Shown one piece after another: positions 40,638 to 50,234 of a DNA stretch of 64,000 nucleotides. Source of the stretch: Bdellovibrionota bacterium (GTDB taxonomy: Bacteria > Bdellovibrionota > Bdellovibrionia > Bdellovibrionales > JAEYZS01); the NCBI GenBank assembly GCA_040386775.1, contig JAZKEU010000003.1:64308-128307 (forward strand), written 5' to 3'. The notes under the pieces were generated by a model. That model was not told where the DNA came from. It made no database searches and worked only from the letters and a program-made list of their open reading frames with translations. The translations under genes and the position numbers were made by a program. Numbering within the stretch: position 1 is the stretch's first letter; every line of letters starts with the position of its first letter.

Positions 40638-42290
40638 ATGACAAAATTATGGTCGAGCTTAATTGTTCAATTTAAAAATTTTTACAAGAATCTAACGCCG
40701 ACAAAGCGAATGTCGATGATTGCATCTCTCGGGATCGTGTTGGCAGCAATCACGATTGTATCGGTGATGATGTCGAGCACTAGTTTTGTACCGATGATGA
40801 AGGATGTTTCTTCAGAAAGTTTACCTCTCGTCATTGAAAAATTAAAATCTAAGAATATCCCCTTCAAAGTCGAAGAAGGCGGAAAAACAATTTCCGTGCC
40901 ACCGGAGCATGTTTACACAACTCAAATGGCATTGATGACAGAGCTTGGAACAAGTCATGTTGGCAATATTGGTTTAGAATTATTTGATAAGCAAGATCTA
41001 GGCGCTACAAGTTACGTTCAAAGAATCAATTACCAACGAGCACTCCAAGGTGAATTGATGAGAGCTATCAATAGTCTGGATGCAGTTAAAAAATCAAAAG
41101 TTCTTTTAGCTCTTCCTCCAAAGAAAACTTTTCTAGAGGAAGCAGGAAAAACAACAGCTTCTGTAACAGTGGATCTGCACCCTGGAAAAACTCTCTCTGA
41201 AGATCAAGTTCGAGGCATCACAAACTTGGTGGCATCGTCTGTTGAGAATCTAATTCCAGAAAATGTAACGGTTGTAGATTCAAGAGGAAAGGTACTTTCT
41301 AAAAACAATGGTGATTCAGTTTCTGCAATGTCTCTAGAGATGATGGAGCTGAAAGAAAAAACCGAAAGACAATTAGAGAGTCGAATCGAAGGAATTTTAA
41401 CTCGTGTCGTGGGCCAAGGAAAAGTGATCGCAAAAGTAAATGCGGATATCAATAGCCGTGATGTAGTATCGGTAGAAGAAATCATTGACCCCGATAAGAC
41501 AGCAGTAAAATCTACAATTACCGAAGATGAAAAATTAAATGGCAACAGGAGAAATCCAACGGGTGTGCCAGGAGCCAGAGCCAATCTTCCTGGAGCGGAA
41601 GAAGGTCAGCAAGTGGCCTTCAACCAAGATGTTTCTAAAGAATATAAAACAATCAATTACGATGTACCAAAAACGGTTAGAAATATAAAAGAAGCCCCGG
41701 GAGCTATCGAGAGAATCAGTATCTCTGTTGTTGTTGATGGCGTAATGGAAAATATTAAAAAAGAAGATGGCACTTTCGAAAAGCAATATAAACAAAGATC
41801 GCCAGAAGAGCTTCAGAAATATGCTTCCTTAGTTCGTGGAGCAATCGGCTTTAGCGAAAAGCGCGGCGATACATTCACGATCGAGAACATGCCATTTGAG
41901 CAAGAAAATTTTGAAGAGGCAGAGCAAATTCTCAACTCACTTGAGAGAAGAAAGTTATTCTCTTACATGTTAAAATGGGGAATCATAGGTTTAGCCTTCC
42001 TATTGTTCTTCTTTGTTGTGGTGCGACCATTCATGAGATGGATTACGGATAATTTCCAAGAATCTGTGGAAGAATTGTTACCGAAGACAATTGAAGAGTT
42101 AGAAGAATTGCAATCTGTCGATAATACTTTGCCAGGCATGTCTGCAGCGCTCCCTACGCTTGAGGAATCTATTGATCCTGATAAAGCTGAAAGTGAATTA
42201 TTGAAAGATAGAATTCTTGGATTGGTTGGAAGCAATAACAAGAAAGCAGCTGATGCTCTTGGTCTGTGGCTTGTAAGGAGAGATTCGTGA
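40638..42290 (+). CDS. fliF: Flagellar MS-ring protein FliF
   Basis: 550 residues with two membrane segments: one near 24-44 (MIASLGIVLAAITIVSVMMS) and one near 450-468. The periplasmic region contains the FliF ring-building motif region LELFDKQDLGATSYVQRINYQRALQGEL and the sequence VDSRGKVLS. The cytoplasmic C-terminus that binds FliG is present and ends in RRDS. Forms the base ring of the flagellar motor. Its stop overlaps the fliG start (GTGA). Confidence 0.95.
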   Translation: MTKLWSSLIVQFKNFYKNLTPTKRMSMIASLGIVLAAITIVSVMMSSTSFVPMMKDVSSESLPLVIEKLKSKNIPFKVEEGGKTISVPPEHVYTTQMALMTELGTSHVGNIGLELFDKQDLGATSYVQRINYQRALQGELMRAINSLDAVKKSKVLLALPPKKTFLEEAGKTTASVTVDLHPGKTLSEDQVRGITNLVASSVENLIPENVTVVDSRGKVLSKNNGDSVSAMSLEMMELKEKTERQLESRIEGILTRVVGQGKVIAKVNADINSRDVVSVEEIIDPDKTAVKSTITEDEKLNGNRRNPTGVPGARANLPGAEEGQQVAFNQDVSKEYKTINYDVPKTVRNIKEAPGAIERISISVVVDGVMENIKKEDGTFEKQYKQRSPEELQKYASLVRGAIGFSEKRGDTFTIENMPFEQENFEEAEQILNSLERRKLFSYMLKWGIIGLAFLLFFFVVVRPFMRWITDNFQESVEELLPKTIEELEELQSVDNTLPGMSAALPTLEESIDPDKAESELLKDRILGLVGSNNKKAADALGLWLVRRDS

Positions 42291-43321
42291 GCAGTCTTAA
42301 AAAACTAGAAAATATGAAGTTTGAAGAACTCAAAGGATTTGAGAAGGCCGCAATCCTTCTGAACTACTTGGGTAAAGATGCTACCACACAAATGCTTCAA
42401 TTCTTAGATGATGCTGACATCAGAAAACTTCTTGGAATCATGAATAGATTGAGAGTGGTTCCGGTAGATATCACCAAAAAAGTATTAGAAGAATTCTATG
42501 AAATGATCAGTGAAAGTAATGAGTATATTTTCTCTGCGGACTTAACAAATAAAGACAATATTGTAAATGCAGTCGGTGAAGAACGCGCACGCGGAATCTT
42601 GGGTCACTTAAATACAAAGGGTACATCAAGAAGCTTAGAAAGCTTAGAGACTGTAGATGCAAAATCCTTGTCAAACTTCTTGATCAATGAACATCCACAA
42701 ACAATCGCGGTGGTATTGGCCCATTTGGAGCCAGAGAAAAAAGCGGAAGTGATCAAGCGTTTACCAGAGAATATCCAAACGGAAGTGGTATTGAGACTTT
42801 CTAACTTGGATTATATTTCTCCGGCATTGATTGCAGAATTGGATCAAGTATTGAAGGAAGAACTTTCAACTGTGGGTACTGTGGATCAGGCATCTTTGGG
42901 TGGGGTACAGCCAGTGGCCGAGATGATGAATATCATGGACAAAAATACAGAATCGCAAATTATGGGTCGATTGGAAGAAAAAGATCCTATCTTGGCGGAA
43001 GAAATCAGAAAACTGATGTTTGTATTCGAAGACATTACAAAAATCGACGACAAGGGTATTCAGACTCTTCTCAAAGAAGTTCCAAACGACAAACTTCTGC
43101 TTTCTCTCAAAACTGCAAACGAAGATATTCGCGGAAAAATCTTCAAGAATATCTCTGCTCGTGCGGCTCAATTATTGAGAGAAGATTTAGAGGCTATGGG
43201 CCCTGCAAGATTGTCAGATGTTGAATCGGCACAACAGGAAATTGTGAATGTAGCAAGAAAGCTAGAGCAAGAAGGAAAGATCTTAATCGCAAGAGGCGGT
43301 TCGGAGGATGCGCTTGTCTAA
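42287..43321 (+). CDS. fliG: Flagellar motor switch protein FliG
   Basis: 344 residues. GTG start at 42287 with AAGGAG six bases upstream; the frame reaches back to 42266 without a site. Contains the three FliG domains with the middle EHPQ motif (NEHPQTIAVVLAHL) and the C-terminal charged region (MFVFEDITKIDDKGIQTLLKEV) that interacts with MotA. Controls rotation and direction. Part of the C-ring on the cytoplasmic face of FliF. Confidence 0.95.
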   Translation: MSSLKKLENMKFEELKGFEKAAILLNYLGKDATTQMLQFLDDADIRKLLGIMNRLRVVPVDITKKVLEEFYEMISESNEYIFSADLTNKDNIVNAVGEERARGILGHLNTKGTSRSLESLETVDAKSLSNFLINEHPQTIAVVLAHLEPEKKAEVIKRLPENIQTEVVLRLSNLDYISPALIAELDQVLKEELSTVGTVDQASLGGVQPVAEMMNIMDKNTESQIMGRLEEKDPILAEEIRKLMFVFEDITKIDDKGIQTLLKEVPNDKLLLSLKTANEDIRGKIFKNISARAAQLLREDLEAMGPARLSDVESAQQEIVNVARKLEQEGKILIARGGSEDALV

Positions 43322-44099
43322 TTTTACTAGGTCAAACTTTGTACGCACAAGTATTGTTATTCGTCACGATGACGAAGACAAAAAAGGTGTTCTCAACTAT
43401 GAGGCAAAGAAGATCGATATGGAAATGCCTCGCTCTGCTAGACAATTTGTGACCGAGCAGCCTTTGGAGCTAGGGCCTCAATTCGTTATTGATGAATTGA
43501 TTTCTAAACAGACGGGTATTTTTGAAAAAGAAAAAATGAAAGTCGAACAAGCAATCGATGATAAGGTTATCGAAAAGCTTAAAGATATTCAAGAAAAGGC
43601 CTATAAAGAAGCTTATGAATTGGGATTGGAAGAAGGTAAAAAACTTGCCTATGACAATAACCAGGAAGCGATCAAGTTTCATCTTTCCGAAATGATCACA
43701 TTATTTGAAAATTTAAAAACCATGAAAAAAGACATCTTAAATAAAAACGAAAGTGTCTTTGTAGATTTAATCTATCACATCGCTGAAAAGGTTGTCATGG
43801 AACATGTTCAAAAGAGCGAGACAACAACCGTAGAGGTGATCAAGCAGGTTGTCGATTCTCTCGATGTAAAAGAAGATATCTCGGTAAGGTTGAATCAAGA
43901 AGATTTTGCAATCATGCAAAAGCTTATGGGTGAGAATAGTCAAGAAGCGGAGATTTTTAAAAAATTAAAATTCTACGCGGATCCAGAGATACAAAAGGGC
44001 GGATGTATGTTCGAGACCAATCACGGATTGGTGGATGCAACTCTGGAAGAGAGAATTGCAAAGCTTTGGACGCTTTTAAATCAAACTAAACCAGTGTAA
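43308..44099 (+). CDS. fliH: Flagellar assembly protein FliH
   Basis: Up to 263 residues, with the FliH C-terminal region (about 150-255: VFVDLIYHIAEKVVMEHV and VRLNQEDFAIMQKL) and a charged coiled-coil middle region. Binds and restrains the export ATPase FliI. The ATG at 43308 touches GGAGG with no spacing; the TTG two codons later (43314) has GGAGG six bases upstream and is the more likely start. Overlaps fliG by up to 14 bases. Confidence 0.9.
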   Translation: MRLSNFTRSNFVRTSIVIRHDDEDKKGVLNYEAKKIDMEMPRSARQFVTEQPLELGPQFVIDELISKQTGIFEKEKMKVEQAIDDKVIEKLKDIQEKAYKEAYELGLEEGKKLAYDNNQEAIKFHLSEMITLFENLKTMKKDILNKNESVFVDLIYHIAEKVVMEHVQKSETTTVEVIKQVVDSLDVKEDISVRLNQEDFAIMQKLMGENSQEAEIFKKLKFYADPEIQKGGCMFETNHGLVDATLEERIAKLWTLLNQTKPV

Positions 44100-44120
44100 A
44101 TAAAAACAGGCGGAGATTTT

Positions 44121-45443
44121 TTGGATACGGTTTTAAAACTTGATAAGTACAAAAAAATTCTCGATCAAAATTCTCTTTCGAAAGACGTAGGGAAGATCAC
44201 CCGCGTTGTGGGAAGCTTGCTTGAAGGCTACCTTCCGGGTGCCTCGGTGGGTAGTCAATGTTATGTGCAAGCTGCAAATAAAAAACAAGTTTTAGCAGAA
44301 GTTGTGGGATTCAAAGATCAAAAAGCACTCATGATGCCATTCTACGACATTCAAGGAATTGGCTTAGGATCAAAAATTGTCTTAGACAAACAAGTTTCTA
44401 CAATCAAAGTCGGTAAAAATATTCTTGGAAGAATTCTTAATGGATTAGGACAAGAGATTGATGGACACGGACCTGTAGAAACTCATGATGAAATTGATAT
44501 CTATAGAAAGTCAGTAAACCCATTGCAAAGAAGACCCATCGAAGAGCCTTTGGATCTCGGTGTAAGGGCAATCAATAGTCTTATTACTGTTGGAAAAGGT
44601 CAGCGTATTGGTATTATGGCGGGCTCGGGCGTGGGGAAGTCCGTGTTGCTGGGGCAAATGGCAAAGAACACTCAAGCAGATGTGAATGTGATTGCATTGA
44701 TAGGTGAGAGGGGCCGTGAGGTTCGTGAGTTTATCGAGAGCGATTTGGGGCCTGAAGGTTTAGCAAGATCAGTGATCATCTGTGCTACGTCAGATGAAAG
44801 CCCGCTCATGAGAATGAGAGGAGCCTTTGTTGCGACAGCCATTGCCGAATATTTTTCTGATATGGGGCTCAATGTTTTATTTATGATGGACTCGGTGACT
44901 CGTTTTGCAATGGCGCAAAGAGAAATTGGACTCAACATTGGCGAGCCGGCAACAACAAAAGGTTACACGCCAAGTGTATTTGCATTGTTGCCAAAATTAT
45001 TAGAAAGAATGGGTTCATTTGAATCAGGAAGCTCAATCACGGGTCTCTATACTGTTTTAGTAGAGGGCGATGATATGGACGATCCAATTGCCGATTCAGT
45101 AAGATCAATTGTTGATGGTCACATTGTTTTAACTAGAAAATTAGCTCACAAGGGTCATTTCCCTGCTATCGATGTGCTTCAAAGTTCAAGTCGTGTGATG
45201 AGAAAAGTCATCGCACCCGAACACATGAACTTTGCCCATCAATTCAAAGAGCTTTTAGCAACTTATGCGGACGCGGAAGATCTAATTAATATTGGAGCTT
45301 ATAAAGCCGGAGCTAGTCCAAAGATTGATAGAGCTGTAAGACTTCACGATAAGATGGATCAATTTTTAAAACAAAATATAGACGAGAAAGCCAGTTTTAA
45401 TGATTCGCTTTATGGAATGGTAGATATCTTAAGCGGTGGATGA
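44121..45443 (+). CDS. fliI: Flagellar export ATPase FliI
   Basis: 440 residues from a TTG start with GGAG five bases before it. Walker A GSGVGKS, Walker B VLFMMDSVTRFAMAQREI, the flagellar/type III signature RPIEEPLDLGVRAINSLITVGKGQR (given here in part as RPIEEPLDLGVRAI) and SSSRVM are typical of FliI. Energises export of rod and hook proteins. Next to fliH and fliJ, with which it works. Confidence 0.95.
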   Translation: MDTVLKLDKYKKILDQNSLSKDVGKITRVVGSLLEGYLPGASVGSQCYVQAANKKQVLAEVVGFKDQKALMMPFYDIQGIGLGSKIVLDKQVSTIKVGKNILGRILNGLGQEIDGHGPVETHDEIDIYRKSVNPLQRRPIEEPLDLGVRAINSLITVGKGQRIGIMAGSGVGKSVLLGQMAKNTQADVNVIALIGERGREVREFIESDLGPEGLARSVIICATSDESPLMRMRGAFVATAIAEYFSDMGLNVLFMMDSVTRFAMAQREIGLNIGEPATTKGYTPSVFALLPKLLERMGSFESGSSITGLYTVLVEGDDMDDPIADSVRSIVDGHIVLTRKLAHKGHFPAIDVLQSSSRVMRKVIAPEHMNFAHQFKELLATYADAEDLINIGAYKAGASPKIDRAVRLHDKMDQFLKQNIDEKASFNDSLYGMVDILSGG

Positions 45444-45455
45444 TAGAATTATTAT

Positions 45456-45491
45456 AAGTGGACATGAAGTCCGCTTCGCACTGAATAGTGC
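45456..45491 (+). other. Two hairpins between fliI and fliJ
   Basis: First stem AAGTGGAC-atgaa-GTCCGCTT (8 pairs with one T-G) at 45456-45476, second stem GCACT-gaat-AGTGC at 45478-45491. They fill the 71-base gap between fliI and the fliJ start, upstream of its ribosome site. No T-run, so not clear terminators. Confidence 0.5.
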
Positions 45492-45514
45492 AATCAGACA
45501 GGAAGTTTAAGCCA

Positions 45515-45958
45515 ATGAAGTTTAAGTTCGCACTTGAAAAAGTACTTAAGCATAAAAAAATTCTGGAAGACCAGGCCAAGAAAGACTTTGGCGAAATTTC
45601 TAAAAGGCTTAGAGATCAAGAGCAATTCCTGACAAATTTAGAAGCGGATCTCAAAACGGCATTCGAAAATAAACATCAAATTCAAATCATGGGTGGAAAC
45701 ATAGGTGCATACCTAGAATTTTTCCATAACTATTACAATGCTCAAAAGAAATTGATCGAAAATCAAAAGAAAATCATCTCAGGGTTAGAGCGTATTCTCG
45801 AGGAAAAAAGACAATTTCTCGTACAGGCAGCTAGAGATCACAAGACCTTCACAATGTTAAAAGAAAAGAAAAAATTAGAATTTAAAAAAGAATTAAATAA
45901 ACGCGAACAGAAACGTCTCGATGATATGAACATCATGAGACATGATAAGGCAGTGTAA
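45515..45958 (+). CDS. fliJ: Flagellar export chaperone FliJ
   Basis: 147 residues, almost entirely coiled coil and rich in Lys, Glu and Gln (KFKFALEKVLKHKKILEDQAK and later REQKRLDDMNIMR). Matches FliJ in length and place after fliI. The ATG at 45515 has AGGAAG about nine bases upstream and is preferred to the Met nine codons earlier at 45488, which falls in the hairpin region. Binds FliI and the export gate. Confidence 0.85.
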   Translation: MKFKFALEKVLKHKKILEDQAKKDFGEISKRLRDQEQFLTNLEADLKTAFENKHQIQIMGGNIGAYLEFFHNYYNAQKKLIENQKKIISGLERILEEKRQFLVQAARDHKTFTMLKEKKKLEFKKELNKREQKRLDDMNIMRHDKAV

Positions 45959-45960
45959 TA

Positions 45961-46743
45961 ATGAAAACAGGGTACGACACACACTTTAAAAAAATTCAAA
46001 AGAACTCACGCTTTCAAGTGAAGCCGAATAGCTCTCCTGCGGCCAATCGCCCAGAGGGAATGAAAATTCAAAAGAAAAAGAAGAAGCAAGGTTTTCCTCT
46101 TGTTTCAGTTCTTTCTACTTTGTGCATTTTGGGAGGAGCTACCTACGGATATATCAATCCTGATCAAGTTGATCAGTACTTAAGTAAAATTGAAATTGGA
46201 TTTTTAGGTCAATCGTTTGCAGAAAGTGCACCAGCACCAAATGCATCTAAAGGGCAAAAAGCTCCTGCTGAATCCGGAAAAGTGGAAAAATCTGCCGACG
46301 GCAAAAGTCTTGAGACAAAAACAAAAACAACGACAGCTACAGGTCTCACTTCCGAAGAAATCGCTCTTTTCAATAGTTTAGATGAAAGAAAAAAACAACT
46401 AGACGTGAAAGAGGCGGAACTCAAAAAGTTGGAAGAAGAATTGCATAATCAAAAGGTAGAGCTCGAAAAGCGTTTAGCAAGTTTGGAGCAACTGAGAACA
46501 CAAATTGGAAATCAGTTGCAAGAAAGAGTGAACACAGATGCCGAGCAAGTAGATAAGTTAGTGGCTTTCTACTCTTCGATGAAACCGCAAACGGCGGCCA
46601 AGGTCATCGAAAAATTAAATGAGGACTTGGCAGTTGAAGTTCTCAAGAAGATGAAAAAGAAAGAAGCTGCTGAGATCATGAATATGATCGAACCAGATAA
46701 GGCTCAGAGATTGAGCGAGAAGTTTGCAGGCTATAAGAAATAG
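45961..46743 (+). CDS. motE: MotE-family flagellar protein
   Basis: 260 residues: a Lys-rich N-terminus, one membrane segment (about 44-62, FPLVSVLSTLCILGGATYG), a linker, a coiled coil (about 125-190) and a C-terminal MgtE-N-like segment (MKPQTAAKVIEKLNEDLAVE and later IMNMIEPDKAQRLSEKF). MotE-like proteins help place the motility protein MotC/stator in some bacteria. The role in this organism is by homology only. Two bases after fliJ and 45 before fliK. Confidence 0.75.
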   Translation: MKTGYDTHFKKIQKNSRFQVKPNSSPAANRPEGMKIQKKKKKQGFPLVSVLSTLCILGGATYGYINPDQVDQYLSKIEIGFLGQSFAESAPAPNASKGQKAPAESGKVEKSADGKSLETKTKTTTATGLTSEEIALFNSLDERKKQLDVKEAELKKLEEELHNQKVELEKRLASLEQLRTQIGNQLQERVNTDAEQVDKLVAFYSSMKPQTAAKVIEKLNEDLAVEVLKKMKKKEAAEIMNMIEPDKAQRLSEKFAGYKK

Positions 46744-46788
46744 TTAGGATAAAAATAGTTAATAGACGGGATTGGGGAACGAACTAAG

Positions 46789-48573
46789 ATGGTATCAGGA
46801 ATTGGGTTAGGAAAATTTAATCCGCTCGATATGAAAGAGACTGCAAAGTCTTCCAAGCCTTCTTCTTTTGATTCTTCATCATCTCAAGAGGTTACACCTC
46901 GCTCAAACAACTCTTCGGCGTCACAAAATAAATCTTTAGAGAAATCCAGAGAAAAATCTGACAAAAAAGATTTCAATAGTAAAGTAGAAAGTTATTCAAA
47001 AGAGCCGCAGAATTCTTCAAAAGTAGACAAGTCTGGTAAGTTCACTGATAAAAAAATCAAAGAAGCTCAATCCGAAATACAACAGAGTTCAGAGAAAAAT
47101 TCACAGGAAAATTTACAGAATGGTTCTGAAATCCCGCAGATGGCAATGCTCCAAGGTGTTCAACCATTATTTATAAATCAACAAGCTACAGCAGAAGTGA
47201 AGTCTTCGGACTCAGTTGGATTGAACTTAGAGAATGTGTCTGGCAAAGTATCAGAGCAGACACAGCCGGTTCTTCAATTCTTAAAAGCAATGCAAGAGAA
47301 CTTTGGAATTAGCCCTCATCAAGTGATGAAGGCTTTGGGTGAAATGCCAACAGAAACAATGTTGCAATCACCGCAAGCGGCAATGACTCCACTTTTTGAA
47401 AAATTAGGAATTCAACCAAAGCAATTCACTAAGGCTCAAATCTTGTACACAGAGATGTTAACGGCAATGGAAAAAAATCCGCCAGAAGCATTTAGTGGTA
47501 AACTTGCAGTTGGAGCTGGTACTGCTGGCGTAGGTGCAGCTGCTGCTATGAAGTCCTCTGAGCTTCCAGTTCAGATGATGGACAAGCCCGTCGCAGGTCC
47601 AAAATCAACATTGGATCAGTTGATTGAACAAAAAATTTCAAGACGTGCTCTAGAGCCCTCAAATATGAAAGGTGCTCTTCCACAAGTTCAGCAGCCGCAA
47701 GTCAACATGGCTCAAGTATTTAAGATGGACCCAAGCCAAATAAATCCCTTGGCTACGCCAGTAGATATGGATTCGGTGGCACTTAACAAATTACAAGAAC
47801 TAGATCCAAACTTAAGAATCGAAGACATCAAAATCAATCCCAACAGAGTGACTGAACAATTCTCATCAAGTGCCCCAATCTTAGGTGCAGGCGCAGCGGT
47901 TACGGCTTTAGCGGCAGCGACTAAAGATCAACAAAAAGATATGTCTGAAGAACAAATGAAAGATCAATTTGCGGAGCAGATTGGTCAAATGCCAACAGAC
48001 AAAAAATTAGATGGTCAATTTGCCATGGACAAACTTGGAGCTCCAGTAGCGGCCGGGACATTGGCAGGCCAACCGAATCAACTTTCAAATGAAAACGTAG
48101 AAAAATTAATTTCCGGATCGCAAACTCTAATTAAAAAGGGTGGCGGAGAAATGAAAATTCAACTCAATCCAGAGGGATTGGGTACAATCCACGTGAACAT
48201 TCAAGTGAAAGACGGCCAAGTGGGTGTGCAGATGATGGCTGATAATCATGAAGCGAAAAAACTTCTTGAGACAAGCATGAGTGATTTAAAAGTAGGATTA
48301 GCAGATCACAAATTAAACTTGAACCAAATGAAAGTGGATGTCTCTGAACAGGCTTCTCAAAATATGAATCAAAATCATGATTTTAAGAGAGAAGAAGCGA
48401 GAGATTTCTTAGGACAATTTAGACAGTTCAATGAAGGATTTAGACAAGGTGCAAGTGATACATCGGGAGCGAGAGCTTATAAAAAAGCAGCACAACCAAC
48501 TCCAGATATTAACCCGGTGGAATCAAGAAGATCAGAATCAAACAAGTCTGGTGGATTGTACTTAGTAGCGTAA
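46789..48573 (+). CDS. fliK: Flagellar hook-length control protein FliK
   Basis: 594 residues. The N-terminal half is low-complexity (Ser, Gln, Lys, Pro), as expected for a molecular ruler. The C-terminal Flg_hook domain (about 430-525) has MKIQLNPEGLGTIHVNIQVK (shown in part) and the following switch region. Sets hook length and changes export specificity. A hypothetical role would be to measure the hook built from flgD/flgE downstream. 14 bases to flgD. Confidence 0.88.
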   Translation: MVSGIGLGKFNPLDMKETAKSSKPSSFDSSSSQEVTPRSNNSSASQNKSLEKSREKSDKKDFNSKVESYSKEPQNSSKVDKSGKFTDKKIKEAQSEIQQSSEKNSQENLQNGSEIPQMAMLQGVQPLFINQQATAEVKSSDSVGLNLENVSGKVSEQTQPVLQFLKAMQENFGISPHQVMKALGEMPTETMLQSPQAAMTPLFEKLGIQPKQFTKAQILYTEMLTAMEKNPPEAFSGKLAVGAGTAGVGAAAAMKSSELPVQMMDKPVAGPKSTLDQLIEQKISRRALEPSNMKGALPQVQQPQVNMAQVFKMDPSQINPLATPVDMDSVALNKLQELDPNLRIEDIKINPNRVTEQFSSSAPILGAGAAVTALAAATKDQQKDMSEEQMKDQFAEQIGQMPTDKKLDGQFAMDKLGAPVAAGTLAGQPNQLSNENVEKLISGSQTLIKKGGGEMKIQLNPEGLGTIHVNIQVKDGQVGVQMMADNHEAKKLLETSMSDLKVGLADHKLNLNQMKVDVSEQASQNMNQNHDFKREEARDFLGQFRQFNEGFRQGASDTSGARAYKKAAQPTPDINPVESRRSESNKSGGLYLVA

Positions 48574-48586
48574 AAGGAAATAGCGA

Positions 48587-49639
48587 ATGAACGTAAAGTT
48601 GAATACAAAATTAATTAACGATAAGCCCAACGAAAAGCTTGAAGGCACTTACAACAAGGCTTCAAATCTGGATGCAAAAAAATCAGAAGAGTTTTTCCAA
48701 GGTAAGGACATGGGTCAGGTTCTCAATGAGATCTCTGATCCAAACTGGGTTGATCCAAAGAAAATGAGAAGAGCTGAAAGCAAGATGGATAAAGATGCTT
48801 TCATGAAATTGATGCTCACTCAGCTGAAGTATCAAGATCCAATGAACCCTCTCGAGTCACATGAGATGGCTGCTCAGTTGGCTCAGTTCTCGCAACTAGA
48901 ACAATTATCAAATATTGATGAAAGCGTTAAGAGTTTAAAAACTGCCCAAGACCCAATGGCCAACTATCAAGCATTGAATTTCATTGGCAAGTCTGTGACT
49001 ACGAATACTGAAAAAATCATTCGTAACAAAGGCGACAGTGCACATGACTTAAGATTCTCTCTTCCACAAGGTGCTCGTGAAGTGAATGTAAAGATCATGG
49101 ATGAGGTGGGAGAAGTTGTAAAAACAGTTAAAGCTACAAATTTAAAACCAGGTGAAAACACACTCACTTGGAATGGAACTAAGAATGATGGTTACCCAGC
49201 ATTCTCTGGAAATTACACCATCGCGGTAGAAGGAGTCTCTGAACAAGGCGCTAAGATCGTTGGCAGAACAACTGCCTCTGGTGTTGTGACAGGATTGAAT
49301 TATTCTCCTGAAGGACCAATCTTAATGATCGGTGATCAAAAAGTAAGATTGAGTGACGTAAAAAATATTGAAGACTTAAATGAAAAGATGGCTCAACAAA
49401 TTAGAGAGCAAGGACAACAGGCTCCGCAAGTTCCAGGACAAGCGGTAGCACCGGTTCCAGCCCAGGGGCAGAATGGGGCAAATGCTTCCCCAAAACAAAG
49501 TCCAACTAATGTCTCTAAAGGTGCAAAGAAAGAAGAAGTTGCTGGAGCTCCTGATCGTCCCGCTGGTAATATAAATAAAGTACCAATGAGCGGCGAGCTT
49601 CAACAAATGTTAGCAAAAGAAGCGAGCTTAAAAAGTTAG
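48587..49639 (+). CDS. flgD: Flagellar hook cap protein FlgD
   Basis: 350 residues, longer than usual. The conserved N-terminal part has MLTQLKYQDPMNPLESHEMA and AQLAQFSQLEQL, the FlgD signature. The middle (about 150-240) is an Ig-like beta domain. The extra C-terminus is Pro/Gln/Ala-rich and unstructured. Acts as scaffold for hook growth. A hairpin element follows before the next gene. Confidence 0.92.
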   Translation: MNVKLNTKLINDKPNEKLEGTYNKASNLDAKKSEEFFQGKDMGQVLNEISDPNWVDPKKMRRAESKMDKDAFMKLMLTQLKYQDPMNPLESHEMAAQLAQFSQLEQLSNIDESVKSLKTAQDPMANYQALNFIGKSVTTNTEKIIRNKGDSAHDLRFSLPQGAREVNVKIMDEVGEVVKTVKATNLKPGENTLTWNGTKNDGYPAFSGNYTIAVEGVSEQGAKIVGRTTASGVVTGLNYSPEGPILMIGDQKVRLSDVKNIEDLNEKMAQQIREQGQQAPQVPGQAVAPVPAQGQNGANASPKQSPTNVSKGAKKEEVAGAPDRPAGNINKVPMSGELQQMLAKEASLKS

Positions 49640-49651
49640 AATATAGAGGAA

Positions 49652-49683
49652 TAGTTGTCGCTCGATAGAGCGACGCTGAGGCA
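49652..49683 (+). repeat. Conserved intercistronic hairpin element, copy 2
   Basis: TAGTTGTCGCTC-gata-GAGCGACGCTGAGGCA. Stem GTCGCTC/GAGCGAC (7 pairs), same ends as copy 1 but with a changed closing region that still pairs. It ends six bases before the start of the small flagellar-operon protein gene and carries its ribosome binding region (GAGGCAAG). Confidence 0.7.
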
Positions 49684-49689
49684 AGTGGA

Positions 49690-50121
49690 ATGTTAAAAAA
49701 TATGGGATCGATACAACCTAATTCTCAAGTGACTCCGTCGACTGGTGGAATCAACAAGGGAATCTCGTCTAAAGATGGCGAGTTATTTAAAGGGTTATTA
49801 GAGAAAGAAGTCTCTAAAGACCTAAAGGATTTAGGCCAAACGAAACCAGCATTAGCACAAACGGAAGGTTTAAAATTTTCTACGCATGCGATCGAGCGAA
49901 TCCAGTCACGTGGAATCAAGCTCACACCGGATGATATGAAGAAGTTAAACGATGCAGTTGATAAAGCCATTCAAAAAGGCTCTAAAGACACGCTTGTGTT
50001 AATGGGTGAAAATGCTTTTGTTGTAAGTGCAAAAAATAAAACTGTAATTACAGCAATGGACAAAAACCAAATGAAAGAAAACGTGTTTACGAATATCGAT
50101 AGCACAGTTTTCATGGGTTAA
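49690..50121 (+). CDS. Flagellar operon protein, TIGR02530 type
   Basis: 143 residues with KFSTHAIERIQSRGIKLTPDD (shown in part as FSTHAIERIQSRGI) and a following DTLVLMGENAFVVSAKNKTVIT, the pattern of the TIGR02530 flagellar operon protein found between flgD and flgE. Role not settled; it may help hook assembly. Place and conservation support a real gene. Confidence 0.8.
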   Translation: MLKNMGSIQPNSQVTPSTGGINKGISSKDGELFKGLLEKEVSKDLKDLGQTKPALAQTEGLKFSTHAIERIQSRGIKLTPDDMKKLNDAVDKAIQKGSKDTLVLMGENAFVVSAKNKTVITAMDKNQMKENVFTNIDSTVFMG

Positions 50122-50129
50122 GAAAAACT

Positions 50130-50158
50130 TAGTTGTCGCTAGGGAGCGACACTGAGAC
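50130..50158 (+). repeat. Conserved intercistronic hairpin element, copy 3
   Basis: TAGTTGTCGCT-aggg-AGCGACACTGAGAC. Stem TGTCGCT/AGCGACA (7 pairs). Sits 8 bases after the stop of the small flagellar protein and 126 bases before flgE, so here it is not joined to a ribosome site. Confidence 0.65.
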
Positions 50159-50234
50159 TAGTTAAAAGGGGTATTAAGGGTTTTAGGTTACGGATTATAA
50201 ATTAGGGGCTGGACCCGCAAGGGGGGCCCTCCAA

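Noticed and set aside
45478-45491. Fourth copy of the flagellar hairpin element between fliI and fliJ
   Set aside because: Shares only ACTGA with the element and lacks the GTCGC/GCGAC core, so it is a different hairpin.
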